A DNA stretch of 64,000 nucleotides from Murimonas intestini (lineage in GTDB: Bacteria > Bacillota > Clostridia > Lachnospirales > Lachnospiraceae). Below are positions 53,917 to 63,922 of this stretch, piece by piece. The stretch is from NCBI RefSeq assembly GCF_024622195.1, contig NZ_JANKBI010000001.1, positions 806,001 to 870,000 of the forward strand, given 5' to 3'. The first letter of the stretch is position 1. Each line of letters opens with the position of its first letter. The notes below the pieces were generated by a model. The model worked only from the letters and a program-made list of their open reading frames with translations, was not told where the DNA came from and searched no databases. The position numbers and the translations under genes were made by a program.

Positions 53917-55719
53917 ATGAAGCAGAAGATTTCGGATTACATAGCGCATTTTTTGGCAAACCATGGTATACGCCATGTTTTTACTGTAACAGGGGGCGGA
54001 GCCATGCATCTGAATGATGCACTTGGGCACCATAAACAGCTGGATTGCATCTATAACCATCATGAACAAGCCTGCGCTATCGCAGCTGAAGGGTATACGA
54101 GGTTTTCAGGGAAATTGGCAGCTGTTTGCGTCACCAGCGGTCCTGGGGGAACAAATGCAGTCACAGGGGTACTTGGCGGCTGGCTGGATTCTATCCCGAT
54201 GTTCATCCTTTCCGGGCAGGTAAAAAGGGAGACCACTATCTGGGCTACTGACCTTCCACTTAGGCAGCTTGGAGATCAGGAATTTAACATTGTGGATTGT
54301 GTGAAGCCCATGACTAAATATGCCTGTATGATAACAGATCCATCCAGTATCCGTTATCACCTTGAAAAGGCATTTCACCTCGCATGTACAGGCCGTGGGG
54401 GGCCTGTTTGGCTGGATATACCATTAGATATCCAGGCCTCCCTTATAGAGACAGAAGATCTGGAAGGGTTTGACGCCTCTGAGTTGAACAGGCAGGAACA
54501 GCCCGCATATAATCCCGCTTTGACGCAGGAAATTCTTAAGAGAATTGAAACGGCAGAGCGTCCGGTGATCCTTGCTGGTACAGGAATCCGTCTGGCGGGA
54601 GCACACCAGGAATTTCTCAAGTGTATTGAACATTTAAACATTCCAGTGGTGACAGCCTGGAATGCTCATGATGTACTGTGGAATAGCCATTCGCTTAACT
54701 GTGGCCGGCCGGGGACGGTAGGGACAAGAGGTGGGAATTTTATTGTTCAGAATTGTGATCTCCTGCTAGTACTTGGATGCCGGATGAACATCAGGATGGT
54801 CAGCTATAATTATCAGGACTTTGCAAGGGATGCCTATAAGATCATTGTTGACATTGATGAAAACGAATTGAAAAAGCCAACCGTACACCCAGATCTGCCG
54901 GTTCATGCAGATGTGAAGGACGTAGTGGAGGCTCTCTCAAATGGTACCTATACCTATAATTCAAACCAGAGGGGATGGCTGGAATGGTGCCAATATATCA
55001 ATAAAAAGTACCCTGCAGCACTGCCAGAATACTATAAACTTGGGAAGCCTCTGAATCCGTATGCCTTCATAAATGAGTTATGTAAAGAGCTGAATGAAAA
55101 GGACGTAGTCATTACAGGGAATGGGAGCGCATGTGTAGTAACCTTCCAGGCGGCTGTGATAAAAAAGGGACAGCGCTATTTCACAAATTCAGGGTGTGCA
55201 GCTATGGGCTATGGGTTTCCAGCAGCAATCGGAGGCTGTATTGCACACGAAAACAGACGTACAGTCTGTATAGATGGTGACGGCAGTTTCCAAATGAACT
55301 TGCAGGAATTACAGACGGTTGTCTATAACCATCTAAACATTAAAATCTTTTATTTAAACAATAATGGATACCATTCCATCCGCCAGACCCAGACAAATCT
55401 TTTTAAGCCTCCGCTGGTCGGTGTCTGTGATGGAAATGGTCTGAGCTTTCCGGATGTTAAGAAGCTGGCCTATGCCTACGGGATCCGGTACGTCAGAATT
55501 GACAGTCTTAAGGATATCGGCCAGAAGATACAGGAAGTACTGGATGGCGAAGATGCCTGCTTTTGCGAGGTGGTATTGGATCCGAATCAGAGCTTCTCCC
55601 CGAAGCTCTCCTCAAAAGTACTGCCAGATGGCAGGATCATATCACCGCCAATCGATGACATGTATCCTTTTTTAGCCAGGGAAGAATATGAAAAAAACAA
55701 AGAAATGGTGGTTGAGTAG
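53917..55719 (+). CDS. Thiamine diphosphate enzyme, acetolactate-synthase-like
   Basis: A 600-residue enzyme with the three domains of the acetolactate synthase family. The N-terminal Pyr domain has the catalytic glutamate in NHHEQACAIAAEGYTR, and the C-terminal PP domain has the cofactor motif GDGSFQMNLQELQTV ending in NNNGYHSI. The VTSGPGGTNAVTGVLGGWLDS block is conserved. It most likely joins a keto-acid-derived acyl unit to an aldehyde or sugar, as such enzymes do in branched sugar pathways, rather than serving valine synthesis, given its setting in a capsule operon. ATG follows AAGGAGA. Confidence 0.85.
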   Translation: MKQKISDYIAHFLANHGIRHVFTVTGGGAMHLNDALGHHKQLDCIYNHHEQACAIAAEGYTRFSGKLAAVCVTSGPGGTNAVTGVLGGWLDSIPMFILSGQVKRETTIWATDLPLRQLGDQEFNIVDCVKPMTKYACMITDPSSIRYHLEKAFHLACTGRGGPVWLDIPLDIQASLIETEDLEGFDASELNRQEQPAYNPALTQEILKRIETAERPVILAGTGIRLAGAHQEFLKCIEHLNIPVVTAWNAHDVLWNSHSLNCGRPGTVGTRGGNFIVQNCDLLLVLGCRMNIRMVSYNYQDFARDAYKIIVDIDENELKKPTVHPDLPVHADVKDVVEALSNGTYTYNSNQRGWLEWCQYINKKYPAALPEYYKLGKPLNPYAFINELCKELNEKDVVITGNGSACVVTFQAAVIKKGQRYFTNSGCAAMGYGFPAAIGGCIAHENRRTVCIDGDGSFQMNLQELQTVVYNHLNIKIFYLNNNGYHSIRQTQTNLFKPPLVGVCDGNGLSFPDVKKLAYAYGIRYVRIDSLKDIGQKIQEVLDGEDACFCEVVLDPNQSFSPKLSSKVLPDGRIISPPIDDMYPFLAREEYEKNKEMVVE

Positions 55720-55720
55720 C

Positions 55721-56647
55721 ATGAGGAATGCAATCCTTACGGGAGGGACAGGAATGCTGGGGCTTGCCCTGACAAGGCTCCTTATCCAAAAAGGCATCCG
55801 TGTGGCTGTGCTTGTAAATCCCGCTTCACCCAGAAAAAACAATATCCAGTCGGATCCATTAGTCGAAATGATCGAGTGCGGGCTGTCAGATCTGGGACAG
55901 GCCAAGGCCAGGCTAAAGGAAGAGGATTATGATGCTTTTTTCCATTTTGGCTGGGAAGGTACTTTTGGGGATGCAAGAGATGACATGTACCTCCAAACCA
56001 GAAATATAAATCATACTTTGGATGCGGTAAAGTTGGCAGCTGAACTGGGGTGCAGCGTCTTTGTAGGTGCAGGATCCCAGGCAGAATATGGGAGGGTCTC
56101 AGGAAGGCTGACACCCGACATGAAGACGGAACCTGAGAATGGATATGGCATCGCTAAACTTTGCGCAGGCAGGATGAGCCGCATTGCCTGCCAGAGACAG
56201 GGGATGCGGCATATATGGGTGAGAGTTCTAAGTACTTACGGCCCATTTGATGGAATGCATACAATGGTAGCTTCCGGCATTCGCCAGTTGCTTTTAGGGG
56301 AGCCTCCCTCTTATACAAAAGGTGAGCAGATGTGGGATTACCTGTACTGTGATGATGCAGCAAATGCATTTTACCTGTCTGCACTAAAAGGCAGAGACGG
56401 AGCTGTGTATTGCCTGGGAAGCGGCAAAGCACGTCCTCTGAAAGAATACATTACGGAAATCCGTGATATTGTGAGTCCTGGGGCAGAGATAAGGCTTGGA
56501 GAAAGGCCATATGCAAAGGGACAGGTCATGTACCTTTGTGCAGACATAACAGCCTTGAGAGAAGACACCGGTTTTAAACCGGAAACACCCTTTAAAGAAG
56601 GGGTTATTGAAACATTACGATGGATTAGGAAGAATGAAGGATTATGA
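55721..56647 (+). CDS. NAD(P)-dependent sugar epimerase/dehydratase family protein
   Basis: A 308-residue extended short-chain dehydrogenase. It opens with AILTGGTGMLGLALTRLL (Rossmann glycine motif), has AGSQAEYGRVSG in place of the usual S-S-x-YG, and NGYGIAKLCAGRMS with the Tyr-x3-Lys pair. It probably reduces or epimerises the sugar made by the cassette. I choose ATG 55721, one base after the preceding stop; an ATG at 55688 would overlap the TPP gene by 32 bases and add a tail unlike the fold. The stop overlaps the next start as ATGA. Confidence 0.85.
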   Translation: MRNAILTGGTGMLGLALTRLLIQKGIRVAVLVNPASPRKNNIQSDPLVEMIECGLSDLGQAKARLKEEDYDAFFHFGWEGTFGDARDDMYLQTRNINHTLDAVKLAAELGCSVFVGAGSQAEYGRVSGRLTPDMKTEPENGYGIAKLCAGRMSRIACQRQGMRHIWVRVLSTYGPFDGMHTMVASGIRQLLLGEPPSYTKGEQMWDYLYCDDAANAFYLSALKGRDGAVYCLGSGKARPLKEYITEIRDIVSPGAEIRLGERPYAKGQVMYLCADITALREDTGFKPETPFKEGVIETLRWIRKNEGL

Positions 56648-57588
56648 AAAAGATAAGTATGTTGATACCCTGCTATAACGAAGAAGAGAATATCCAGCCG
56701 ATAAGCCAGGCTGTGGTGGAAGTCTTGGAGACTCAGCTGCCGCAGTATGACTACGAACTTGTCTTTATAGATAACTGTTCTCAGGACCGTACAAGGGAGT
56801 ATATCAGGAAGGTTTGCAGTGCCAATCATAAGATAAAGGCAATCCTGAACGTAACGAATTTCGGGCAGTTTAACTCTCCTTTCTATGGAATGTGCCAGAC
56901 GACAGGTGACTGTACAATCACGATGTGCTGTGATTTCCAGGATCCGGTGGAACTGATTCCGCGTTTCGTGGAGGAATGGGAAAAGGGCTATAAGATAGTA
57001 AGCGGGATCAAAACAAGCAGTAAAGAGAACCGACTTGTCTATTGGATGCGTTCTATTTATTATAAGATAATAAAAAACATGTCGGAGGTTGAAATGATCG
57101 AACATTTCACCGGCTTTGGACTGTATGATACTTCGTTTATTAAACTATTAAGAGAGCTAAAAGATCCCTTGCCATTTATTCGTGGGATAGTTGCAGAGTA
57201 TGGTTTTAAAAGAAAAGATATTTACTATGAGCAGCCAAAGAGGCGAGCAGGGAAGACAAAGAATAACTTTTATACTCTGTATGATGCAGCAATGCTAAGC
57301 ATTACATCTTACACGAAGGTGGGGTTGAGGATGGCTACGTTTTTAGGGTTTATATCTTCCATTATTTGCTTTATCATAGCTATAGTTTATCTTGTACTAA
57401 AATTGGTACGCTGGAATGATATGGTAATGGGCATGGCGCCCATAGCTATTGGTGTATTTTTGATTGGGTCAATACAGCTATTTTTTATTGGATTATTAGG
57501 AGAATATATTTTAAATATAAATAAACGAATAATGAATAGACCACTTGTAGTCGAGGAAGAGCGTATCAATTTTGACGAGGTAGAATAA
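56644..57588 (+). CDS. Family 2 glycosyltransferase, GtrB-like
   Basis: A 314-residue protein with the GT-A motifs ISMLIPCYNEEENI, VFIDNCSQDRTRE and MCCDFQDPVE, and two C-terminal membrane helices (about residues 230-255 and 265-290) ending in LGEYILNINKRIMNRPLV. It resembles polyprenyl-phosphate glycosyltransferases and probably handles the sugar from the upstream cassette. It overlaps that cassette's last gene by four bases. Base composition becomes clearly AT-rich within its second half. Confidence 0.87.
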   Translation: MKKISMLIPCYNEEENIQPISQAVVEVLETQLPQYDYELVFIDNCSQDRTREYIRKVCSANHKIKAILNVTNFGQFNSPFYGMCQTTGDCTITMCCDFQDPVELIPRFVEEWEKGYKIVSGIKTSSKENRLVYWMRSIYYKIIKNMSEVEMIEHFTGFGLYDTSFIKLLRELKDPLPFIRGIVAEYGFKRKDIYYEQPKRRAGKTKNNFYTLYDAAMLSITSYTKVGLRMATFLGFISSIICFIIAIVYLVLKLVRWNDMVMGMAPIAIGVFLIGSIQLFFIGLLGEYILNINKRIMNRPLVVEEERINFDEVE

Positions 57589-57589
57589 T

Positions 57590-58603
57590 ATGGAAAAGAA
57601 AAAATTATATGTATTATATCAAGCAGATGATAACTACGCAGTTTTTATGGGAGTTTCTATACTTTCTTTATTTATAAATAACCAGGATTTAGATATAAAT
57701 ATATATATTCTTGATGCCGGTATTTCAAAGGCAAATAAAATAAAAATTGTTTCAATGGCAAAAAGATACCATCAGAAGATTTTTTTTAAAAGCATGATTT
57801 TATTAATGAAAAAATTGCAGGGATTAGCCATTACAAAATATACTGGATTTCGGAAAAACAAAGTTTCATTTTATAAATTATTTTTGGAATATATTCTTCC
57901 TCAAGAGATAGACAATATTTTATATATTGATTGCGATACAATTGTTCAAGGAAACTTATATGATCTGACAGAAATCGATATGGCAGATTCTCCTGTGGGA
58001 ATGGTACAAGATGCTTTAGCAACGAAGGCTTTTAAAAAGAGTATTGGTTTTTCTAATGAAGACAAATATTTCAATTCAGGGGTTATTCTTTTTAATATAC
58101 AACAATGGATTGATAAAAAATGTCTAGAACGAATTGTAAAACATGCTCAGGAAGGCCATGTTTATGGGACTGTTGACCAGGATTATCTCAATGTCGTCTT
58201 AAAAAACGAAATTTTTTCTCTGAAAATTGAGTATAATTTGCAATCGCCTTATTTTATTTATAATTACAATTTTTTTGAAAAAATATTTGTTCATAATCAT
58301 GATTATTATTCTTTAAATGAAATAGATTCAGGAATTGTAAATCCTAAAATAATACATTTTCTTCGATTCTGTGGAGAGTCTCCATGGCATAAAGATAATC
58401 TTCATCCTTGCACAATATATTTTGATGAGTATCTTAAAGAATCAAGTTGGAAAGAATATCAAAAGAAACAATCTGCTAATGACGGATTAATATTCAAGAT
58501 TGAGAAGCTAATGTATCAAATATTTCCTAGAAATTTATTTTGTATAATTTTTCGTATAGTCCATGATAATATGCTAAATAAGTCTAGAAAGAAAACACAC
58601 TAG
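57590..58603 (+). CDS. Family 8 glycosyltransferase
   Basis: A 337-residue retaining glycosyltransferase. The opening LYVLYQADDNYAVFMGVSIL, the metal-binding NILYIDCDTIVQGNL and the FNSGVILFNIQQW, VDQDYLN and FLRFCGESPWH segments are characteristic of the GT8 family, which uses UDP-glucose or UDP-galactose. Starts one base after the preceding stop. From here on the operon is strongly AT-rich. Confidence 0.9.
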   Translation: MEKKKLYVLYQADDNYAVFMGVSILSLFINNQDLDINIYILDAGISKANKIKIVSMAKRYHQKIFFKSMILLMKKLQGLAITKYTGFRKNKVSFYKLFLEYILPQEIDNILYIDCDTIVQGNLYDLTEIDMADSPVGMVQDALATKAFKKSIGFSNEDKYFNSGVILFNIQQWIDKKCLERIVKHAQEGHVYGTVDQDYLNVVLKNEIFSLKIEYNLQSPYFIYNYNFFEKIFVHNHDYYSLNEIDSGIVNPKIIHFLRFCGESPWHKDNLHPCTIYFDEYLKESSWKEYQKKQSANDGLIFKIEKLMYQIFPRNLFCIIFRIVHDNMLNKSRKKTH

Positions 58604-58619
58604 GAGGATTTATTATAAA

Positions 58620-59786
58620 ATGAATATAGCTGTTATAGGTATGGGATATGTTGGATTATCTAATGCAATATTATTATCACAAAATAATATTGTTACGGTT
58701 TATGATATAGATTTTAAAAAAATTGAAGCTATTCGGAAAAAACAATCGCCTATAGAAGACAAAGATATAACTTTATATTTACAGACAAAAAAATTAAACA
58801 TAATAGCAACCACTAATAAATTATCAGCTTTTACAGGACAAGATTATATTATTATTGCTACACCAACAAACTATGATGAGCAAAAGGAATACTTCGATAC
58901 TTCAACAGTAGAGGAACTATTGACTGAGTTAAATGATTTTAAAAGTACAGCTACAATAATCATAAAATCAACAGTACCCGTAGGTTTTACTTCTATGATG
59001 AATTCAAAGTACAAAAATTTACATATTATATTTATTCCAGAATTTTTACGAGAGGGTCAAGCATTACATGATAATTTATATCCTTCCCGTATTGTGATTG
59101 GAGAAAAAAGCAAGATAGGAATAAAAATCAGTGAATTGTTAGTATCGGCCGCAGAGAAAGAAGATATACCATTACTCTTTACAGATTCGAGTGAAGCTGA
59201 GGCTATAAAACTATTTTCAAATACATACTTGGCTTTGCGTGTATCTTATTTCAATGAATTGGATACATACGCAGAAGTAAAAGGACTAGATCCAAAACAA
59301 ATAATCGAAGGAATTTGTCTAGACAATAGAATCGGATTTCAATATAATAATCCCTCATTTGGATATGGTGGCTACTGTTTACCTAAAGATACCAAACAGC
59401 TAGTGGCAAATTTTGCAGATATTCCAAATGAAATTATTAAATCTATCGTTGAATCTAATAAAACAAGGAAAAAATTTATTGTCAAACAAATTTTAGATAC
59501 AAGGCCAAAATGTGTAGGGATTTATAGATTAACTATGAAATCAAATTCCGACAATTTTAGATCATCATCTATAATCGATGTTATGCGTGGAATTAAATCG
59601 TCTGGGATTAAGGTTATAATTTATGAGCCTGTTCTAGATAGTTTATATTTTGAAAACTGTCTTGTAATCAAGGAGTTGGAAGAGTTCAAACGATTATCTG
59701 ACATAATAGTGGCTAATCGATGGACGAGTGAATTAAAAGAAGTGTCGGATAAAGTTTATTCCAGAGATTTATATGGAAGAGACTAG
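58620..59786 (+). CDS. ugd: UDP-glucose 6-dehydrogenase
   Basis: A 388-residue enzyme that oxidises UDP-glucose to UDP-glucuronic acid, supplying an acidic sugar for the capsule. It has MNIAVIGMGYVGLSNAILL, STVPVGFTSMM, FIPEFLREGQALHD, NTYLALRVSYFNELDTYAE, the catalytic cysteine in GYGGYCLPKDTKQL and a C-terminal SNSDNFRSSSI. An AGGAGG lies 12 bases before the start. A 191-base gap follows with no gene that I can see. Confidence 0.95.
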   Translation: MNIAVIGMGYVGLSNAILLSQNNIVTVYDIDFKKIEAIRKKQSPIEDKDITLYLQTKKLNIIATTNKLSAFTGQDYIIIATPTNYDEQKEYFDTSTVEELLTELNDFKSTATIIIKSTVPVGFTSMMNSKYKNLHIIFIPEFLREGQALHDNLYPSRIVIGEKSKIGIKISELLVSAAEKEDIPLLFTDSSEAEAIKLFSNTYLALRVSYFNELDTYAEVKGLDPKQIIEGICLDNRIGFQYNNPSFGYGGYCLPKDTKQLVANFADIPNEIIKSIVESNKTRKKFIVKQILDTRPKCVGIYRLTMKSNSDNFRSSSIIDVMRGIKSSGIKVIIYEPVLDSLYFENCLVIKELEEFKRLSDIIVANRWTSELKEVSDKVYSRDLYGRD

Positions 59787-59977
59787 TTAATTTAACTAAT
59801 TCGCTTAAAAAATCATTTTGATTTTTGTACTAAAGAGAAAAAATGACACAAATGCTCTAACATATTTGATAGTTAAAATAATTTTCCAATCATATATATT
59901 GAAATTTGATATGTTTCCAAGAATAGCATTATATTGAGTTGGAATCCAATTATAGCTGAATAGTAGGTAGAAATTAT

Positions 59978-61048
59978 ATGAAAAAAAAATTAATAATGGT
60001 TGACTATATAGGCAATAGTTCTGAAGATGGTAATCCTATTGGTCATCCTATTAAAGTTGCATTAGATAATAAAAAGTTACTAGATGATTTTTGTAAAATT
60101 GAATATTTAGCTCCAAACAATTCTAGAAACAAATTAAATTTTGATGGTAAAGGTTTACCATATTATGCGATTAGAGGAAAAAGCGGGTTTTATATGCTAA
60201 TTAGAAATTATTGGATAGAATTGCTAAATTTGCATAAAGTATTAAAAGTATTTTATGAAAGTAATACGTGGTTCTATAATACGGATTATGTATTATTTTT
60301 ATGGTTGATTTTTAGAAGAAAAAGCAAAAATAAAGTGCTTTGCTCAACTTACGTTAATATACCAGAAGATCAGCTGGCATTTGTGAAAAAAATAAAAAAG
60401 TTATTAATAAGGCTTGCATCGAAAAAAATCGATTTACTTATTTACTCAAATAAAGATTTTAACTGTAAGTATACAAAAACAATATATATGCCAGATTTTC
60501 TTTACGATTCTGAAAAGTACTCTAAATATAATACTGATATAAAAAAGTCAAAGGTTATTTCATTAGGAACCATATCTGAAGGTAATAAAGAAATTATAGA
60601 AATGATTGAAGCCTTTAATGAAAGTGGCTACCCATTAGAAATTGTAGGTAAGTTTTATGATGAAGATTTATATCATCGTGCGCTAAACATTAAAAAAAAT
60701 AATGTAATCATAAGAAATGAGTTTATAAATGATGATTTATATTGTTCTCTGTTAGCTGAGTCTAAATACTCAATTTTGCCATATAGAGAAGCTGCTTATA
60801 AGCATAAGACGTCAAGTGTTATTCTTGAAAGTGTATTTTTAAAAGCAATACCCATTGCGCCTCAATTTATTTTAGATAAAAATGAAATTTCAGGTATTGG
60901 CTATAATTCAATAAGTGAATTAAGTAAAATTAATTTAGATTATGTTGATTGTAATAAATATAATTATAATGAATTAATTAAGAAAAAGTATTTAAAGGCA
61001 GGCTATTCGGAACAATTAAAAATTTTTTTAGAGAGAGGAAACGGGTAG
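59978..61048 (+). CDS. Putative GT-B type glycosyltransferase
   Basis: A 356-residue protein without membrane segments. The first half has two Rossmann-like stretches, and the second half has VISLGTISEGNKEIIEMIEAF, YPLEIVGKF and a SILPYREAAYKHKTSSVILES region like the donor-binding part of family 1/4 glycosyltransferases, with a conserved glutamate near the end. The family is divergent. Position between ugd and an acyltransferase supports a role in repeat-unit assembly. Its ribosome site is weak. Confidence 0.6.
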   Translation: MKKKLIMVDYIGNSSEDGNPIGHPIKVALDNKKLLDDFCKIEYLAPNNSRNKLNFDGKGLPYYAIRGKSGFYMLIRNYWIELLNLHKVLKVFYESNTWFYNTDYVLFLWLIFRRKSKNKVLCSTYVNIPEDQLAFVKKIKKLLIRLASKKIDLLIYSNKDFNCKYTKTIYMPDFLYDSEKYSKYNTDIKKSKVISLGTISEGNKEIIEMIEAFNESGYPLEIVGKFYDEDLYHRALNIKKNNVIIRNEFINDDLYCSLLAESKYSILPYREAAYKHKTSSVILESVFLKAIPIAPQFILDKNEISGIGYNSISELSKINLDYVDCNKYNYNELIKKKYLKAGYSEQLKIFLERGNG

Positions 61049-61049
61049 T

Positions 61050-62069
61050 ATGCTATTAGTTTTATTCTTAAGTTTTTTAGTATTCTGGAAAATTACAATT
61101 GTAAATCCCCCTTCTTTAAGTATGAATGAGGTTCTGGATTATGATTCTTGTTCAATTATAAAGGGGATATTAGCAATTGTTGTTATGAGTGGACATATAT
61201 CTAAACGTCTAGGTATATTATTTTTTTTGGATAAAGCGGGAGTACTAGCTGTAGGGATTTTTTTCTTTCTATCCGGATATGGATTAATGAAAAAATATTC
61301 CGAAAAAAAATTAACGGTATCAAATTTTTTGTTTAGAAGATATCTTCTTATTTTAATTCCATGCAGTGTTGCATATATACTAATAGTTTTATTAAATATG
61401 ATTTTACAAACCGGAAAATATACTTCACTTAAGAATGTTTTAGGAGTTGGAATAAGCCAATTTATAAATTGGTATATTTTAGTTATACTATTTTTGTATA
61501 CAGTGTTTTTTATATCATTTAAAATAATTAAAAATAACCGAAATAGAATTTTATTTACTTGTATTATTACGTTTTTATTTATGTTGCTAGGATATTTTCT
61601 TCATATAAACAGGGTATATTGGGGGGGCGCTTTTTGTTTTAGTCTCGGGATGGCTTTTAAAGAATATGCTCCAATGATTATGAAAATCACAAAAAAATTT
61701 TATTGGTATATTTTGTTGGCTGTATTACTGATTTTATGTGTATCATGTATTATATTTTTTTCACTTAATCAGTACAGTTTTATTGGAGATTTTGTAAGCA
61801 GAAATATTGCTACTCTAATGTCTGCCATCTTATGTTACTTATTTTTATACAAAATAAAGCCTAAAAATTTTCTTAATCTTATAACAGCTAAATTGTCTTA
61901 TGAAATCTATATAGTACATGTTAGTATGTTAGATTTATTTCAATTTTCTTGGCTGAAAATTGATTCTTCAATATTTTATATATGTGCTGTTATTTTAAGT
62001 TCTCTTTTTTTAGCTTATGTTATTCATAATATATGTATAGTTATATTTAAAAAAATCGGTTTTAAATAA
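61050..62069 (+). CDS. Acyltransferase family 3 membrane protein
   Basis: A 339-residue protein with about ten membrane helices. The motif DSCSIIKGILAIVVMSGHISKR carries the histidine conserved in acyltransferase-3 enzymes; KAGVLAVGIFFFLSGYGL follows. It probably acetylates the capsule repeat unit. It starts one base after the preceding stop. A seven-G run lies at 61621-61627, about residue 191. Confidence 0.82.
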   Translation: MLLVLFLSFLVFWKITIVNPPSLSMNEVLDYDSCSIIKGILAIVVMSGHISKRLGILFFLDKAGVLAVGIFFFLSGYGLMKKYSEKKLTVSNFLFRRYLLILIPCSVAYILIVLLNMILQTGKYTSLKNVLGVGISQFINWYILVILFLYTVFFISFKIIKNNRNRILFTCIITFLFMLLGYFLHINRVYWGGAFCFSLGMAFKEYAPMIMKITKKFYWYILLAVLLILCVSCIIFFSLNQYSFIGDFVSRNIATLMSAILCYLFLYKIKPKNFLNLITAKLSYEIYIVHVSMLDLFQFSWLKIDSSIFYICAVILSSLFLAYVIHNICIVIFKKIGFK

Positions 62070-62081
62070 GGAGAGTAGAAT

Positions 62082-63908
62082 ATGAAAAATATTTCTAAAA
62101 CTAGTCTAATTAAAATATGGTTGCAAATATTTTTTATATTATTGACAATGTACTTATTTATATTGTCTTCAATTATTTCAACAGGGGGAATTCATTGGTA
62201 TACTAAGAGAAAAATAGTTTTATTTGTTGTATTTTCAATTGGAATCTTTTTTTGTCTTATCAAGATTATAAAACTTAAATTTTTTTCACTACCAAAAATA
62301 TTTAAATTTATTAAAAATAATATATGTTTACTGCTAATTGTTTTTATTGCCTTGTTAATTCGAATTCCACAACTTGGAACAATGCCAAAGTGGGATGCTC
62401 AGGCATATTATAACTTTTTATCTAAAGCTTGTGAAAGCATAAATTTTACTGTTTCTAATTTTATTAATAATTTTAGTTTAGCTGCTCACTCTTCCATAGC
62501 CTATGCTAGTCTTAGCGCTATTTTAGAATTTATTGCACCAAATACTGTATGGTCTGTTCAGATTTTCCAGTTAATATTAGCACTTACTCTAGTCATTGGA
62601 ATATATAGCGTATTAAAGTTTAAGTTAAAGCTAGATAGTGGGTATGCTGCAATATTTTCTTTATGTGTCACATCTACACCGCTTTTTTTAGGAACTTATA
62701 GCTATTATCAATTAGATTATGGTTTGGCAGTTTTTTTAATATTGGTGATGGTATGTCAAATAAATAAATTATATTTATTGACAGGATATTTTTCGATAAT
62801 CTTGACTCAAACTAAAGAAGTTGGCACAATACTTCTTGCTGGATATCTTATAGGGTTAATTGTTAGTCAACTTGTTTGTAATAAAAAAATAATGCCCAAA
62901 AAAATAATAACTGTCATTCGAAATCCGGAAATTTATATTATAGGAGGAGCTACTTGTTTAGGTGGGCTATATCTGATATACACTTTGTTTATTAAAAAAA
63001 GCGGTTGGAACTTGGATAGTAGTTCAAATACTCCGGGGTATTTTTCCTTTGACGGAGAATATATATTATTTAAGTTATGGCAAATTTTTTCAGCCAATTT
63101 TTTATGGATTGCATGGATTATTATAGTAGTATGTATTGTTTATTTAGTAATTACTCATAAATTAATTACTAATTTTAAAGGTATTGTTGGATTGGTTGGG
63201 AGTGTTTTAGCTTTTATTATTTTTTCTGTGATTTTTGTAACTTACCCTCTTATTAGGTATAATATTGTAATCGAAATACCTATTTGGATAATAGCATTAT
63301 TTCTACTAACACAATGCTTAAAGAAATGTTTTAGAAAAATGTTTTTGATTCTATTATCGATACTTTTTTGTATACAAGCGTATATTACCATTGACCCAGT
63401 TATGCTATCTACCTATCAAAAAGTAGAAACAGGGGGGGGGAGACTCGTATTGTCAGATATAAAAGAAACAACTTATTTTGGTGACTATATGGTTTATAAT
63501 TATCAATATTCGTATGTAGATAGAGGATTAAGAAATATTATGGCTGATTGTAATTTTGACCGAAACATGGACATTATTTTATTTGATAATCCCTCAGCTT
63601 TGTTTATTGGTGGGTATCCCGGCGAAAATTTTAAACCTATTTATTGGAATCAGATTGATAAAAAATTTTCTTTTATACAATCTGAAAGTACACTTTCACT
63701 AAACACAATATCAAATCACGATCTAGATAATTTATTTAAGAATAACCTCTTAAAAGAAAAAGCAATAGTGATTTTGCCTCCATATTATAAATATAATGTA
63801 GATGAAATTAAATGTACACTTTCCAACTATTACACAAATATTCAGGATCATGTAGTATCTGTTGGCTTATATGGAACAATGTTATATTTGTCTATGGATT
63901 TATCATAA
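62082..63908 (+). CDS. Large multi-spanning membrane protein, GT-C like
   Basis: A 608-residue protein with about a dozen hydrophobic helices in the first 440 residues and a non-membrane C-terminal part. The loop RIPQLGTMPKWDAQAYYNFL, with an aspartate after the first helices, resembles the acceptor or donor loop of GT-C (family 39-like) transferases that use polyprenyl-phosphate sugars. Its match to a named family is weak. It contains a nine-G run at 63432-63440, encoding three glycines near residue 451, in an otherwise AT-rich gene. Confidence 0.6.
   Translation: MKNISKTSLIKIWLQIFFILLTMYLFILSSIISTGGIHWYTKRKIVLFVVFSIGIFFCLIKIIKLKFFSLPKIFKFIKNNICLLLIVFIALLIRIPQLGTMPKWDAQAYYNFLSKACESINFTVSNFINNFSLAAHSSIAYASLSAILEFIAPNTVWSVQIFQLILALTLVIGIYSVLKFKLKLDSGYAAIFSLCVTSTPLFLGTYSYYQLDYGLAVFLILVMVCQINKLYLLTGYFSIILTQTKEVGTILLAGYLIGLIVSQLVCNKKIMPKKIITVIRNPEIYIIGGATCLGGLYLIYTLFIKKSGWNLDSSSNTPGYFSFDGEYILFKLWQIFSANFLWIAWIIIVVCIVYLVITHKLITNFKGIVGLVGSVLAFIIFSVIFVTYPLIRYNIVIEIPIWIIALFLLTQCLKKCFRKMFLILLSILFCIQAYITIDPVMLSTYQKVETGGGRLVLSDIKETTYFGDYMVYNYQYSYVDRGLRNIMADCNFDRNMDIILFDNPSALFIGGYPGENFKPIYWNQIDKKFSFIQSESTLSLNTISNHDLDNLFKNNLLKEKAIVILPPYYKYNVDEIKCTLSNYYTNIQDHVVSVGLYGTMLYLSMDLS
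63432..63440 (+). repeat. Nine-G homopolymer tract inside a coding region
   Basis: ACA is followed by nine consecutive G and then AGA. The tract is in frame as three Gly codons. Loss or gain of one G would shift the frame and remove the last quarter of the protein. Confidence 0.75.
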
Positions 63909-63922
63909 TAAGGAGTTACTTC

